Shown here: piece by piece, positions 6,824-13,685 of the stretch
Numbering within the stretch: the first letter of the stretch is position 1
How the letters are laid out: every line of letters starts with the position of its first letter
Source: Lachnospiraceae bacterium
GTDB lineage: Bacteria; Bacillota_A; Clostridia; Lachnospirales; Lachnospiraceae
Direction of reading: 5' to 3'
Assembly: GCA_024699595.1 (NCBI GenBank)
Contig: JAILPG010000296.1
Span: 1 to 14,618, forward strand
DNA length: 14,618 nt
Made by a program: the position numbers and the translations under genes
Notes under the pieces: model-generated
Told to the model about the DNA's origin: nothing
Database searches by the model: none
The model's input: the letters and a program-made list of their open reading frames with translations, nothing else

Positions 6824-6872
6824 ATGCGTTGGCATCATCATTATATAATTAAGTTATACAAAGGAAACCACA

Positions 6873-8690
6873 ATGTCTGACAGAATACAGGACAGGATCA
6901 GAAACTTCTGCATCATAGCACATATCGATCACGGTAAATCCACACTTGCCGACAGGATCATAGAGAGTACGGGACTGCTTACGAGCAGGGAGATGCAGGC
7001 TCAGGTCCTTGACAACATGGATCTCGAGAGAGAGAGGGGCATCACCATCAAATCCCAGTCCGTAAGGACGATATACAAGGCAAAGGATGGCAAAGAATAC
7101 ATTTTTAATCTCATTGATACGCCGGGGCACGTCGACTTTAACTATGAAGTGTCAAGAAGTCTTGCAGCCTGTGACGGGGCGGTTTTGGTCGTTGATGCCG
7201 CTCAGGGTATAGAGGCCCAGACCCTTGCCAATGTCTATCTCGCGCTTGACCATGATCTTGATGTCTTTCCCGTAATCAACAAGATCGATCTTCCAAGCGC
7301 CGACCCGGACAGGGTGGTAGCCGAGATAGAGGACGTTATAGGGATAGAGGCAAAGGATGCGCCCAGGATATCCGCAAAGAACGGTATAGGGATCGATGAG
7401 GTTTTAGAACAGATAGTTACAAAGATACCGCCTCCGAAAGGAGATGAAAACGCTCCGCTTAAGGCGCTTATCTTTGACAGCGTATATGATTCCTACAAGG
7501 GAGCCATTGTCTTTGTCAGGATAATGGACGGGACGATAAAGAAGGGGACACACGTAAAGATGATGGCGACTGAGGCTGAGTTTGAAGTCGTCGAGGTCGG
7601 GTATTTTGGTGCCGGAGTATTTATCCCCTGTGATGAGCTGACTGCCGGGATGGTAGGATATTTTACGGCAAGTATTAAGAATGTTTCGGATACCAGGGTC
7701 GGTGATACGGTTACGGATTCGGAAAACCCGTGTGCAGAGCCTCTTGCCGGATACAAAAAGGTGTTGTCCATGGTTTACTGCGGCATGTATCCTGCCGACG
7801 GGGCCAAGTATCCGGACTTAAGAGATGCGCTTGAAAAGCTTAAGTTAAATGATGCTTCGCTTAATTACGAGCCTGAAACCTCGATCGCTCTGGGCTTTGG
7901 ATTTAGGTGCGGTTTCCTTGGACTGCTGCATCTTGAGGTAGTGCAGGAAAGGCTTGAGAGGGAATACAACCTCGATCTTGTGACCACTGCACCGGGCGTT
8001 ATCTATAAGGTCTACAGGACAAACGGTGAGGTCATAGAGCTTACGAATCCGGCCAATCTTCCGGATCCTTCCGAGATCGAATATATGGAGGAGCCGATAG
8101 TCAATGCCGAGATCATGGTCACCAAGGATTATGTGGGGCCGATCATGGAGCTCTGTCAGGAAAGACGCGGCAGATATATCAGCATGGAATACATTGAGGC
8201 ATCAAGAGCCCTGATAAAATATGAGCTTCCGCTTAATGAGATCATCTACGATTTCTTTGATGCGCTGAAATCAAGATCCAGAGGCTATGCTTCCTTCGAT
8301 TACGAGCTGAAGGGCTATGAAAGGGCTAACCTTGTAAAGCTTGATATACTTGTCAATCATGAAGAAGTCGATGCCCTTTCCTTTATCGTTCATGCGGACA
8401 GCGCATATGAAAAGGGCAGGAAGATGTGTGAGAAGCTCAAGGAGGAGATACCGAGACATCTGTTTGAGATACCCATACAGGCAGCCGTATCCGGAAGGAT
8501 CATAGCAAGGGAGACCGTCAAGGCCATGAGAAAAGATGTGCTTGCCAAGTGCTACGGCGGTGATATCACAAGGAAAAAGAAGCTTTTGGAAAAACAGAAG
8601 GAGGGAAAGAAACGCATGCGCCAGATCGGAAGCGTTGAGATCCCCCAGAAAGCTTTTATGTCGGTACTTAAGCTTGATGATGACAAATAA
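6873..8690 (+). CDS. lepA: Elongation factor 4 (LepA), ribosome-associated GTPase
   Basis: 605 residues, normal for LepA/EF4, a translational GTPase that acts on ribosomes and has been linked to back-translocation and 30S biogenesis. G1 is AHIDHGKST (16-24), the switch region holds [11 protein letters not shown]3 is DTPGHVDF (82-89, His86 being the catalytic His), and G4 is NKID (136-139). The EF-G-like domains follow ([20 protein letters not shown]), then the LepA-specific C-terminal domain ([12 protein letters not shown]; ...[20 protein letters not shown]) with an intact end. The ATG at 6873 is preceded by AAGGA with 7-base spacing. It is transcribed from the promoter at 6515-6544 through the long structured leader. 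hemW follows after one base, so the two form an operon, as in other Firmicutes. Confidence 0.98.
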   Translation: MSDRIQDRIRNFCIIAHIDHGKSTLADRIIESTGLLTSREMQAQVLDNMDLERERGITIKSQSVRTIYKAKDGKEYIFNLIDTPGHVDFNYEVSRSLAACDGAVLVVDAAQGIEAQTLANVYLALDHDLDVFPVINKIDLPSADPDRVVAEIEDVIGIEAKDAPRISAKNGIGIDEVLEQIVTKIPPPKGDENAPLKALIFDSVYDSYKGAIVFVRIMDGTIKKGTHVKMMATEAEFEVVEVGYFGAGVFIPCDELTAGMVGYFTASIKNVSDTRVGDTVTDSENPCAEPLAGYKKVLSMVYCGMYPADGAKYPDLRDALEKLKLNDASLNYEPETSIALGFGFRCGFLGLLHLEVVQERLEREYNLDLVTTAPGVIYKVYRTNGEVIELTNPANLPDPSEIEYMEEPIVNAEIMVTKDYVGPIMELCQERRGRYISMEYIEASRALIKYELPLNEIIYDFFDALKSRSRGYASFDYELKGYERANLVKLDILVNHEEVDALSFIVHADSAYEKGRKMCEKLKEEIPRHLFEIPIQAAVSGRIIARETVKAMRKDVLAKCYGGDITRKKKLLEKQKEGKKRMRQIGSVEIPQKAFMSVLKLDDDK

Positions 8691-8691
8691 A

Positions 8692-9876
8692 ATGGAATAC
8701 AAAGAAAAAAAACCAATGGGGATATATGTTCATATCCCCTTTTGTGTTAAAAAATGCGATTACTGTGATTTTGTGTCACAGACTCCGGACAGTGCTCTTC
8801 TGGTAGATGATTATTTAAAGGCCTTAAGAGCCGAGCTTTTGAATGCCCCTGAAAAATACGGGTTTAAAACGGAAGAATATGAGACCGCCACCATATACAT
8901 AGGCGGAGGAACACCCAGCATCCTTGAGGGTTATATGATCGAAGACATTGTGGGTGTTATACGGGACAGATATTCTGTTAAAAGCGATGCCGAGATAACG
9001 ATCGAGATGAATCCGGGAACCGTATCGGAAGATAAGCTTTCGGCTTATAAAAACGCCGGCATCAACAGGGTGAGCATCGGACTGCAGTCCGCAAACGATG
9101 ATGAGTTAAAGCTCTTATCGAGGATCCATGATCACGGTACTTTTCTTAAGTGTTTTGACATGGTAAGGGAAGCGGGTTTTGACAATATAAACGTGGATAT
9201 AATGACGGCACTTCCCGGACAGGATGAAGAGAAACTGTTAAGAACCCTGAATGCCGTAACGGCCCTTTCCCCATCACATATTTCGGCATACAGTCTGATC
9301 ATTGAAGAAAACACTCCGTTTTATGAAAGATATTCGAAGGGAGGATCGCTTCATGACACCCTTCCCGATGAGGAGAGTGAGAGGGCGCTTTATCATCTTG
9401 CGGTAAAACAGCTGGCCCTTTTTGGGTATGACCAGTATGAGATATCCAATTTTTCCCTTAAGGATAAATACAGCAGACACAATGTATCCTACTGGAAGAG
9501 GACTCCGTATATAGGCGCAGGGTTAAATGCATCGAGCCTGATGGGTAATATACGGTACAGAAACACCTCCGATATGCAGAAATATATTGCCGATCCGCTG
9601 TCGGATGCATGCTTTGATGAGAAGATCCGGCTTACCCGTGATGACGAGATGGATGAGACGATGTTTTTGGGACTTCGCATGATCGAGGGAGTAAACGCAG
9701 AGTGTTTTAAGGATCTGTATGGGGTTTCAATGTACGAAATATACGGCTCTGAGATAGATAAGTTAAGGTGTTTGGGACTGCTTTTTGATGATGGTTTAAG
9801 TGTCAGGATGACAGAACGTGGAATTGATTACGGAAATTACGTATTTTCTTGTTTTTTACGCGGTCAGGGTGTATAA
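8692..9876 (+). CDS. hemW: HemW-type radical SAM protein (putative heme chaperone)
   Basis: 394 residues from the ATG at 8692. It opens with IYVHIPFC and the radical-SAM CxxxCxxC cluster site C18-VKK-C22-DY-C25 followed by DF; the fourth cysteine of true HemN (coproporphyrinogen dehydrogenase) is absent, which favours HemW. GGGTPS (71-76) is the SAM-binding glycine motif; NMNPGTV-like (IEMNPGTV), RVSIGLQS and HISAYSLIIEENTPF are family hallmarks, and the C-terminal HemN-type domain is present. HemW binds heme and a 4Fe-4S cluster and is thought to deliver heme to proteins. The usual GxGxGAHS-like stretch reads GAGLNASSL. Start choice: 8692 leaves one base after the lepA stop; an in-frame ATG at 8680 would overlap lepA, and one at 8716 is also possible; none has a strong ribosome-binding site, so coupling to lepA is likely. 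Confidence 0.93.
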   Translation: MEYKEKKPMGIYVHIPFCVKKCDYCDFVSQTPDSALLVDDYLKALRAELLNAPEKYGFKTEEYETATIYIGGGTPSILEGYMIEDIVGVIRDRYSVKSDAEITIEMNPGTVSEDKLSAYKNAGINRVSIGLQSANDDELKLLSRIHDHGTFLKCFDMVREAGFDNINVDIMTALPGQDEEKLLRTLNAVTALSPSHISAYSLIIEENTPFYERYSKGGSLHDTLPDEESERALYHLAVKQLALFGYDQYEISNFSLKDKYSRHNVSYWKRTPYIGAGLNASSLMGNIRYRNTSDMQKYIADPLSDACFDEKIRLTRDDEMDETMFLGLRMIEGVNAECFKDLYGVSMYEIYGSEIDKLRCLGLLFDDGLSVRMTERGIDYGNYVFSCFLRGQGV

Positions 9877-9877
9877 T
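9849..9877 (+). promoter_or_regulatory. Promoter inside the 3' end of hemW, for the HD-GYP gene
   Basis: TTGTTT (9849-9854), 17 bases, consensus TATAAT (9872-9877). The -10 box overlaps the hemW stop codon. Expected start near 9884 gives a ~46-base leader with a small GTGCA/TGCAC hairpin (9893-9905) before the ribosome-binding site. Confidence 0.65.
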
Positions 9878-9929
9878 CATATGGGGTGCGTCGTGCATTT
9901 TGCACATGTTTCATAAGAGGGGTGAAAAA

Positions 9930-11024
9930 ATGTTATTTGTAAAGACTGATGATCTCAAAGAGGGGATGAGACTGGCAAAGCCTATTTACAACAAGAAGGG
10001 CGTTCTTTTGTATGAAATGGATTCGAAGCTTACCAGACAGGGTATCGAATCCATCAGGAATTTCGGACTTATAGGTATCTACATGCTGGAACCTGCAGAG
10101 CCGTGTCCTCCGATGACGGAAGAGGACATGGAGTTTGAGAGATTCCAGACAGTCGCCATATTCACGATCGAGGAAGAGCTTACGGGCATGATAAAGAGCG
10201 GGAAGGCCAAAAACCTGTATTCTTTCTCGGATCAGATCATCAGCAAATACGGAAGGCTCGACCATAAGGTCAACTTCGTGCAGAATCTAAGGAGCAATGA
10301 GGATTACGTCTATAAACACTCCTTCAATGTGGCTATCCTCTGTGCGATGATGTCCTATAAAATGGGCTTTAAAAATGAACATCAGATAGAATGCATCATG
10401 TCGGCGCTGGTGCATGAGGTTGGAAAACTCAAGGTATCTGACGATATACTGAAAGATCCTGATGTGGATGTAGATGAGGTGATGTACAAGGCAGAGTTTG
10501 ACGGCCATAAGCTCATCGAAAACGTGATCTTCAGTATGCCCGGAGTCAAGAGAAATGCCGCGCAGGCGTTTGCACTCAGAGATGCGATCATGAACGATAA
10601 GCCTACCGACCATATGAAGATGGTAAGGGGTGCGAAGGTTTTGGCGGTGGCAGATGCTTTTGATACCATGACTGCGATGAATTTAAAGGAAGAACCGCTT
10701 ACCCAGGTAGGGGCCCTTAAGTATCTCATAAGCCATGATGATGTATACGACAGAGAGGCCATAGATGCTCTTATCGCAAGCATCAATTTCCTGCCGGAGG
10801 GATGCAGCGTTGAGCTTACAAACGGTGAAAAGGGCCTTGTGATCGCATCCAATGATTATGATATATTCAGGCCGGTCATCTTAACCTACAGTGACAACAA
10901 GCTCATCGATCTGAGGAATTCGGGTATCATAGACGGACTCGGAGTACGTGACACGGTCAAGAAATTTGACGTAAGGCATAAGATCGACCCCGAGACCATC
11001 AGACAGGCCAAGTCGGAGATCTGA
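9930..11024 (+). CDS. Degenerate HD-GYP domain protein
   Basis: 364 residues from the ATG at 9930, chosen for its strong AGAGGGGTGA ribosome-binding site; the open frame extends upstream into hemW but without support. Residues 1-55 match the N-terminal module common to clostridial HD-GYP proteins (LKEGMRLAKPIYNKKGVLLY, then SKLTRQGIESIRNFGLIGIYML). Residues about 120-270 follow the HD-GYP layout: KHSFNVAILC (His130), ALVHEVGK (H162-E163 in place of His-Asp), then VLAVADAFDTMT (238-249). The segment that should read HHE..DGxGYP is replaced by AFALRDAIMNDKPTDHMK, so the metal-binding His/Asp set and the GYP signature are missing. True members hydrolyse c-di-GMP; this one more likely binds a ligand or partner, or has another role. 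The C-terminal ~70 residues resemble the PilZ-like or beta tail often seen in such proteins, unassigned. Confidence 0.82.
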   Translation: MLFVKTDDLKEGMRLAKPIYNKKGVLLYEMDSKLTRQGIESIRNFGLIGIYMLEPAEPCPPMTEEDMEFERFQTVAIFTIEEELTGMIKSGKAKNLYSFSDQIISKYGRLDHKVNFVQNLRSNEDYVYKHSFNVAILCAMMSYKMGFKNEHQIECIMSALVHEVGKLKVSDDILKDPDVDVDEVMYKAEFDGHKLIENVIFSMPGVKRNAAQAFALRDAIMNDKPTDHMKMVRGAKVLAVADAFDTMTAMNLKEEPLTQVGALKYLISHDDVYDREAIDALIASINFLPEGCSVELTNGEKGLVIASNDYDIFRPVILTYSDNKLIDLRNSGIIDGLGVRDTVKKFDVRHKIDPETIRQAKSEI

Positions 11025-11041
11025 GATATAAGAATATCGTT

Positions 11042-11062
11042 AACGAAACAGATGATTTCGTT
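11042..11062 (+). other. Intergenic stem-loop between the HD-GYP gene and the acidic exported-protein gene
   Basis: AACGAAA (11042-11048) and TTTCGTT (11056-11062) form a perfect 7-bp stem with a 7-base loop; the palindrome CGTTAACG overlaps its left arm (11038-11045). Only a short AT-rich run follows. It could be a weak terminator, an operator or an mRNA leader structure. Confidence 0.4.
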
Positions 11063-11099
11063 TGCAATATATATATTTATTACAGGAGGAACAGAGTAA

Positions 11100-12758
11100 A
11101 TGAAACGGATCAAATTTTTATCCGCATTTCTTGCAGCAACCCTGCTGTTTGGATGCATGTCAACAGCTACATTATATGCAGCACCCAAAAAGGATAAGGA
11201 TACCAAAATCGAGGATACCAAGACAGAGGATATCGAAACAGAGGATATCGAGGACGAACAGGACGATGCGGAAGCAGTTGAGACCATTACGCTTTACTGG
11301 GGATGCGAACCCTATTGGCCGGATCCGGAGGATGACGGAGACGATTACAGTTATTCGACCTGTGCAGATATTTACACTACGGACGCAGATGAGTATCCTG
11401 ACCTGTATGATACCCTGGATGAGCTTAACGAGACAGCCAGAGAATACTTCAGCGAGGAGCTGCCTGAATTAAAGGAACTCATCGAAGAAGAGTATGAGTC
11501 AGATCCCGATAACTGGCAGAATTTCTATGAGGACGGCGTATACAGTCTCTGCAGGGCTGACGAGAATCTTCTCTCATTTATCATGTATGACAATTTCAGC
11601 GGATTAGGAGAAGCCATGGATCCGTTCAGCATTGCCATGGGCATGAACATCGATCCTTCTACGGGAGATCCGATCGATCTTTATGATGTCATCACATCCG
11701 TGGATGATCTTATGGATGCATTTGACGAGGAGGTCGCTAATACTGACGTTTATGTAGATGAATGGAAGGAAAGCGCAAGAGAGGTTTTAGAAGATTCTTT
11801 CTCTGAATCAGAGGATGAGTTCTACAGCGGAGTGGATGCTGCAATTCCGTTTACGATCGATTATAACGGAGTTACGTTATATTTTAACGGCGAGGATACA
11901 GGCTTTGATGATGGACCGTGTACTGTTCTCTTAAGCTTTGAAGAGTATCCGGATCTCTTTGAAGAGAAATATACCGTTGTACCGGACAGCTACTGCGTAG
12001 AGATCTATAATGGCGATTATGATTATATTTATTGGTTTGACTTTGACGGAGACGGGGATCCGGAGCCTTTTGCAGTGATCAGATCAGAGTATGAGGATGT
12101 TGAAGATTCATACACCATCGGCATCGGCTGGGGCGACTCCTATACAGAGCTTGAAGAGATCGGATACGTATACTTTGCAAATGCTTTCCTCTTCCATAGT
12201 GAATACGGAGATTATATCTACATAGAGGCTACAACCGAGAATGATTATCAGGAGATTTATGTATACGAGATCAATACCGAAGCACTCGACTTTGTTGACA
12301 GCATTGAAGGCGCACTCAAATTCAACATGTATCCGGATGATGAAGATGAGCCCATCGGATATCTGCCTGTAGATCCCGACAGCTTCAAACTGTACACCGC
12401 TGACTGGACACTTGGAAACAACTGGCTCCTCGGCGATTATCATGTAGGCCCTGACGGCATGCCGGTTAAGGACAGCTATTATCTTGAATATACCAATACG
12501 GATTACTGGCATATAACGACCTGTGAAGATATCGATGCCGAATATGTTACCGAGAACAGCAATAAGAGCCGTAAAGGAACCATCGAGGAGGGAAGCGAGA
12601 TACTTCCTTATCTGATGGGTGATGACGGCGAGCTGCTCATAAAGACAAGAGATGATAAGATATGGACGCTTGAGCTTGACGAGGATGATGAAGGCTATTA
12701 TACCTATGACGACGTAAGGCTCATCGATCTCTTTGACGGTCTGGTATTTGCAGGCTGA
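11100..12758 (+). CDS. Very acidic exported protein with DUF3298/RsiV-like region (function unknown)
   Basis: 552 residues. The N-terminus is an export signal (MKRIKFLSAFLAATLLFGC); Cys19 after LFG could be a lipobox cysteine, though Phe at -2 is atypical, and signal peptidase I cleavage near LYA-AP is the alternative. Residues 30-60 are a charged linker with repeated ED/TED units. Residues about 185-290 resemble the DUF3298/RsiV C-terminal fold: TGDPIDLYDVI, then IPFTIDYNGVTLYFN and a following beta-rich part; this assignment is by eye. D314-F-D-G-D-G-D-P-E322 fits a DxDxDGxxE calcium-binding loop. The rest is rich in D, E and Y, with many beta-type stretches. AGGAGGA lies 9 bases before the ATG. 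A strong terminator follows. Known RsiV is a membrane anti-sigma factor that binds lysozyme, but no sigma gene is adjacent here, so no such role is claimed. Confidence 0.8.
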   Translation: MKRIKFLSAFLAATLLFGCMSTATLYAAPKKDKDTKIEDTKTEDIETEDIEDEQDDAEAVETITLYWGCEPYWPDPEDDGDDYSYSTCADIYTTDADEYPDLYDTLDELNETAREYFSEELPELKELIEEEYESDPDNWQNFYEDGVYSLCRADENLLSFIMYDNFSGLGEAMDPFSIAMGMNIDPSTGDPIDLYDVITSVDDLMDAFDEEVANTDVYVDEWKESAREVLEDSFSESEDEFYSGVDAAIPFTIDYNGVTLYFNGEDTGFDDGPCTVLLSFEEYPDLFEEKYTVVPDSYCVEIYNGDYDYIYWFDFDGDGDPEPFAVIRSEYEDVEDSYTIGIGWGDSYTELEEIGYVYFANAFLFHSEYGDYIYIEATTENDYQEIYVYEINTEALDFVDSIEGALKFNMYPDDEDEPIGYLPVDPDSFKLYTADWTLGNNWLLGDYHVGPDGMPVKDSYYLEYTNTDYWHITTCEDIDAEYVTENSNKSRKGTIEEGSEILPYLMGDDGELLIKTRDDKIWTLELDEDDEGYYTYDDVRLIDLFDGLVFAG

Positions 12759-12777
12759 GCCACAGCAGTATTTACTT

Positions 12778-12812
12778 TTAAAGAAAGACTGATCTGATCA
12801 GTCTTTCTTTAA
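12778..12812 (+). terminator. Strong intrinsic terminator
   Basis: AAAGAAAGACTGATC (12780-12794) and GATCAGTCTTTCTTT (12796-12810) are exact reverse complements around one base; the practical hairpin has a 5-base TCTGA loop. Two more A-T pairs extend it to 12778/12812. T-rich sequence on the 3' arm and AATTTAAT follow. It ends the acidic exported-protein gene. Confidence 0.9.
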
Positions 12813-12819
12813 TTTAATA

Positions 12820-12848
12820 TTGTATTTACAGGGCATTTGTAATATAAT
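12820..12848 (+). promoter_or_regulatory. Promoter of the small secreted-protein gene
   Basis: TTGTAT (12820-12825), 17 bases, consensus TATAAT (12843-12848). Transcription is expected near 12855, giving a ~70-base leader. The preceding terminator isolates this unit from upstream. Confidence 0.75.
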
Positions 12849-12865
12849 ATTGCAAGTGGTTTTGT

Positions 12866-12891
12866 GGTAAATGAAAAATCTTTTGTTTACC
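12866..12891 (+). promoter_or_regulatory. 5'-leader hairpin of the small secreted-protein mRNA
   Basis: GGTAAA (12866-12871) pairs with TTTACC (12886-12891), and the inner AAAA/TTTT segments also pair around a small loop. It lies near the expected 5' end, 34 bases before the start codon, leaving the GGAGG ribosome-binding site (12912-12916) free. A stabilising role is inference. Confidence 0.45.
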
Positions 12892-12925
12892 GTAATATCT
12901 AAATAGTGATCGGAGGTTCTATCAA

Positions 12926-13411
12926 ATGAGAAAAATCACAAAGTTTTTAGTAGTATCTGCTATCTTAACGGTTCTTTTTGCTGTGCCTGTTATGGCAAGA
13001 GAGGTAAGCTTCTCATCAGAGAATACTGATTATCTTATCTTCATGCTTGAGAACAACAGCGCAAAGCTTAACAACGATCTTGCAGCTTTCGCAAAGACTC
13101 AGGTTGGACCTAATGCTAACGTTATCATAGCTAACCAGACAGCTCTTGTTAATTCGAAGATCGCAGCAGTTAACAAGGAGTGTGCTCAGAATCATCTTGC
13201 TTACTTAAGTGCTAAGGTTTACAATGCAAAGGTTCTTGAGGGAACTCGTCTTGCACAGCTCAACAACTTCAAGTCTCTTCTTGCAGTAAGCCCTACATGG
13301 CAGCCTCAGGTTGATGCAGCTCAGAGAGAGTATAATCAGGCTGTAGCCGAGAGACAGGCAGCAGAAGCTTATTATGCAACAGCTCAGCAGAAGCTTGCTA
13401 AGTATCTGTAA
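12926..13411 (+). CDS. Small secreted helical protein, unknown function, probably highly expressed
   Basis: 161 residues, not recognised as a known family. Residues 1-24 are a clear signal peptide (basic MRKITKF, hydrophobic core, cleavage after VMA), leaving a ~137-residue mature protein. That part is almost entirely Ala/Gln/Asn/Lys/Leu-rich helix, with one Cys, few aromatic residues, and a C-terminal segment (about 125-161) with coiled-coil-like spacing (QREYNQAVAERQAAEAYY). There is no anchor or sorting motif, so it is probably released or loosely wall-bound. The GGAGG site is 9 bases before the ATG. Codon use differs from neighbours: Ala is almost only GCT/GCA with no GCG, Val is mostly GTT, and Leu is mostly CTT. 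This is typical of abundant proteins. It stands alone, with its own promoter and terminator. Confidence 0.85.
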   Translation: MRKITKFLVVSAILTVLFAVPVMAREVSFSSENTDYLIFMLENNSAKLNNDLAAFAKTQVGPNANVIIANQTALVNSKIAAVNKECAQNHLAYLSAKVYNAKVLEGTRLAQLNNFKSLLAVSPTWQPQVDAAQREYNQAVAERQAAEAYYATAQQKLAKYL

Positions 13412-13423
13412 GAAAAACAGCTT

Positions 13424-13443
13424 AGGCGGATGATATTCCGTCT
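13424..13443 (+). other. Small stem-loop after the secreted-protein gene
   Basis: AGGCGGA (13424-13430) pairs with TCCGTCT (13437-13443), one G-U pair, 6-base loop. No T-run follows; it may protect the 3' end of the mRNA ahead of the terminator at 13459-13486. Confidence 0.4.
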
Positions 13444-13458
13444 GTAATGAACTGATAG

Positions 13459-13486
13459 AAGCGGGACCGGGAAACCGGTCCCGTTT
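13459..13486 (+). terminator. GC-rich intrinsic terminator with GAAA tetraloop
   Basis: CGGGACCGG (13462-13470), GAAA loop (13471-13474), CCGGTCCCG (13475-13483): a perfect 9-bp stem, extended by G-U and A-T pairs to 13459/13486. The T-run is short (TTT), so termination relies on the very stable stem; it closes the small secreted-protein unit. Confidence 0.75.
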
Positions 13487-13529
13487 AGCATGTAAAAAAT
13501 CCGGTCTTTCTTAATGCACTTTTTCTACA

Positions 13530-13565
13530 TCGGAGGGGTCCCGGTATAGAATACAGACCCTCTGA
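13530..13565. other. Inverted repeat in the comM upstream region
   Basis: TCGGAGGGGTC (13530-13540) pairs with GACCCTCTGA (13556-13565) apart from one bulged G and one G-T pair. AGAGGGTC recurs at 13661-13668, just before the comM ribosome-binding site. The structure lies upstream of the comM promoter, so it would not be in that transcript. The rest of 13487-13619 shows nothing I can assign. Confidence 0.4.
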
Positions 13566-13619
13566 TCCCTTTCATTTCTGTAAGCATTTCACAAAGATCA
13601 TTTTTGGTTATTTTTTTCC

Positions 13620-13648
13620 TTGAAACGTATACTCCGCTTTCATAAAAT
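13620..13648 (+). promoter_or_regulatory. comM promoter
   Basis: TTGAAA (13620-13625), 17 bases, TAAAAT (13643-13648). Start expected near 13655, giving a ~30-base leader before the TTG start codon at 13686. Confidence 0.7.
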
Positions 13649-13685
13649 ACGACTTACCAAAGAGGGTCGGAAAGGCGGATATTGA

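Larger units (their letters stand above)
6539..6845. repeat. 15-base inverted terminal repeats with two internal copies
   Basis: TATAATGATGATGCC at 6539-6553 is the exact reverse complement of GGCATCATCATTATA at 6831-6845. A 14-base direct copy, GGCATCATCATTAT, lies at 6718-6731 and a shortened copy, GACATCATTATA, at 6793-6804. The copies after P3, P4 and P5 each sit at the foot of a hairpin behind a TGCG. The longer match, CATGCGNNGGCATCATCATTAT, recurs at 6710-6731 and 6823-6844. The outer ends finish in TA, as in elements that duplicate a TA target. No transposase is inside. This fits a small non-autonomous inverted-repeat element of ~307 bp, but copy number in the genome is unknown. Confidence 0.55.

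Noticed and set aside
6595..6825. 76-codon minus-strand open frame in the lepA leader
   Set aside because: It is antisense to the same repeats and hairpins, with no promoter or ribosome-binding site and no recognisable domain.
6642..6848. 68-codon + strand open frame in the lepA leader
   Set aside because: It starts at TTG without a ribosome-binding site, and its protein is made of translated CATCAT repeats and hairpin arms; RNA structure explains the sequence better.
6551..6872. Known structural RNA (SRP RNA, tmRNA, RNase P, 6S) upstream of lepA
   Set aside because: None of their signature sequences was found; GAGGAAGTAGC at 6624 only loosely recalls the RNase P GAGGAAAGTCC motif and lacks its partners.
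8536..8691. Longer hemW reading frame beginning inside lepA
   Set aside because: The extra 52 residues are lepA sequence read in another frame; the HemW fold begins just before IYVHIPFC.
9849..9929. 27-residue N-terminal extension of the HD-GYP protein
   Set aside because: The region holds the promoter and leader, and the ATG at 9930 has a strong ribosome-binding site and the conserved family start.
13530..13565. Attenuator or riboswitch controlling comM
   Set aside because: The hairpin lies upstream of the likely comM transcription start (~13655), so it would not be in the transcript.
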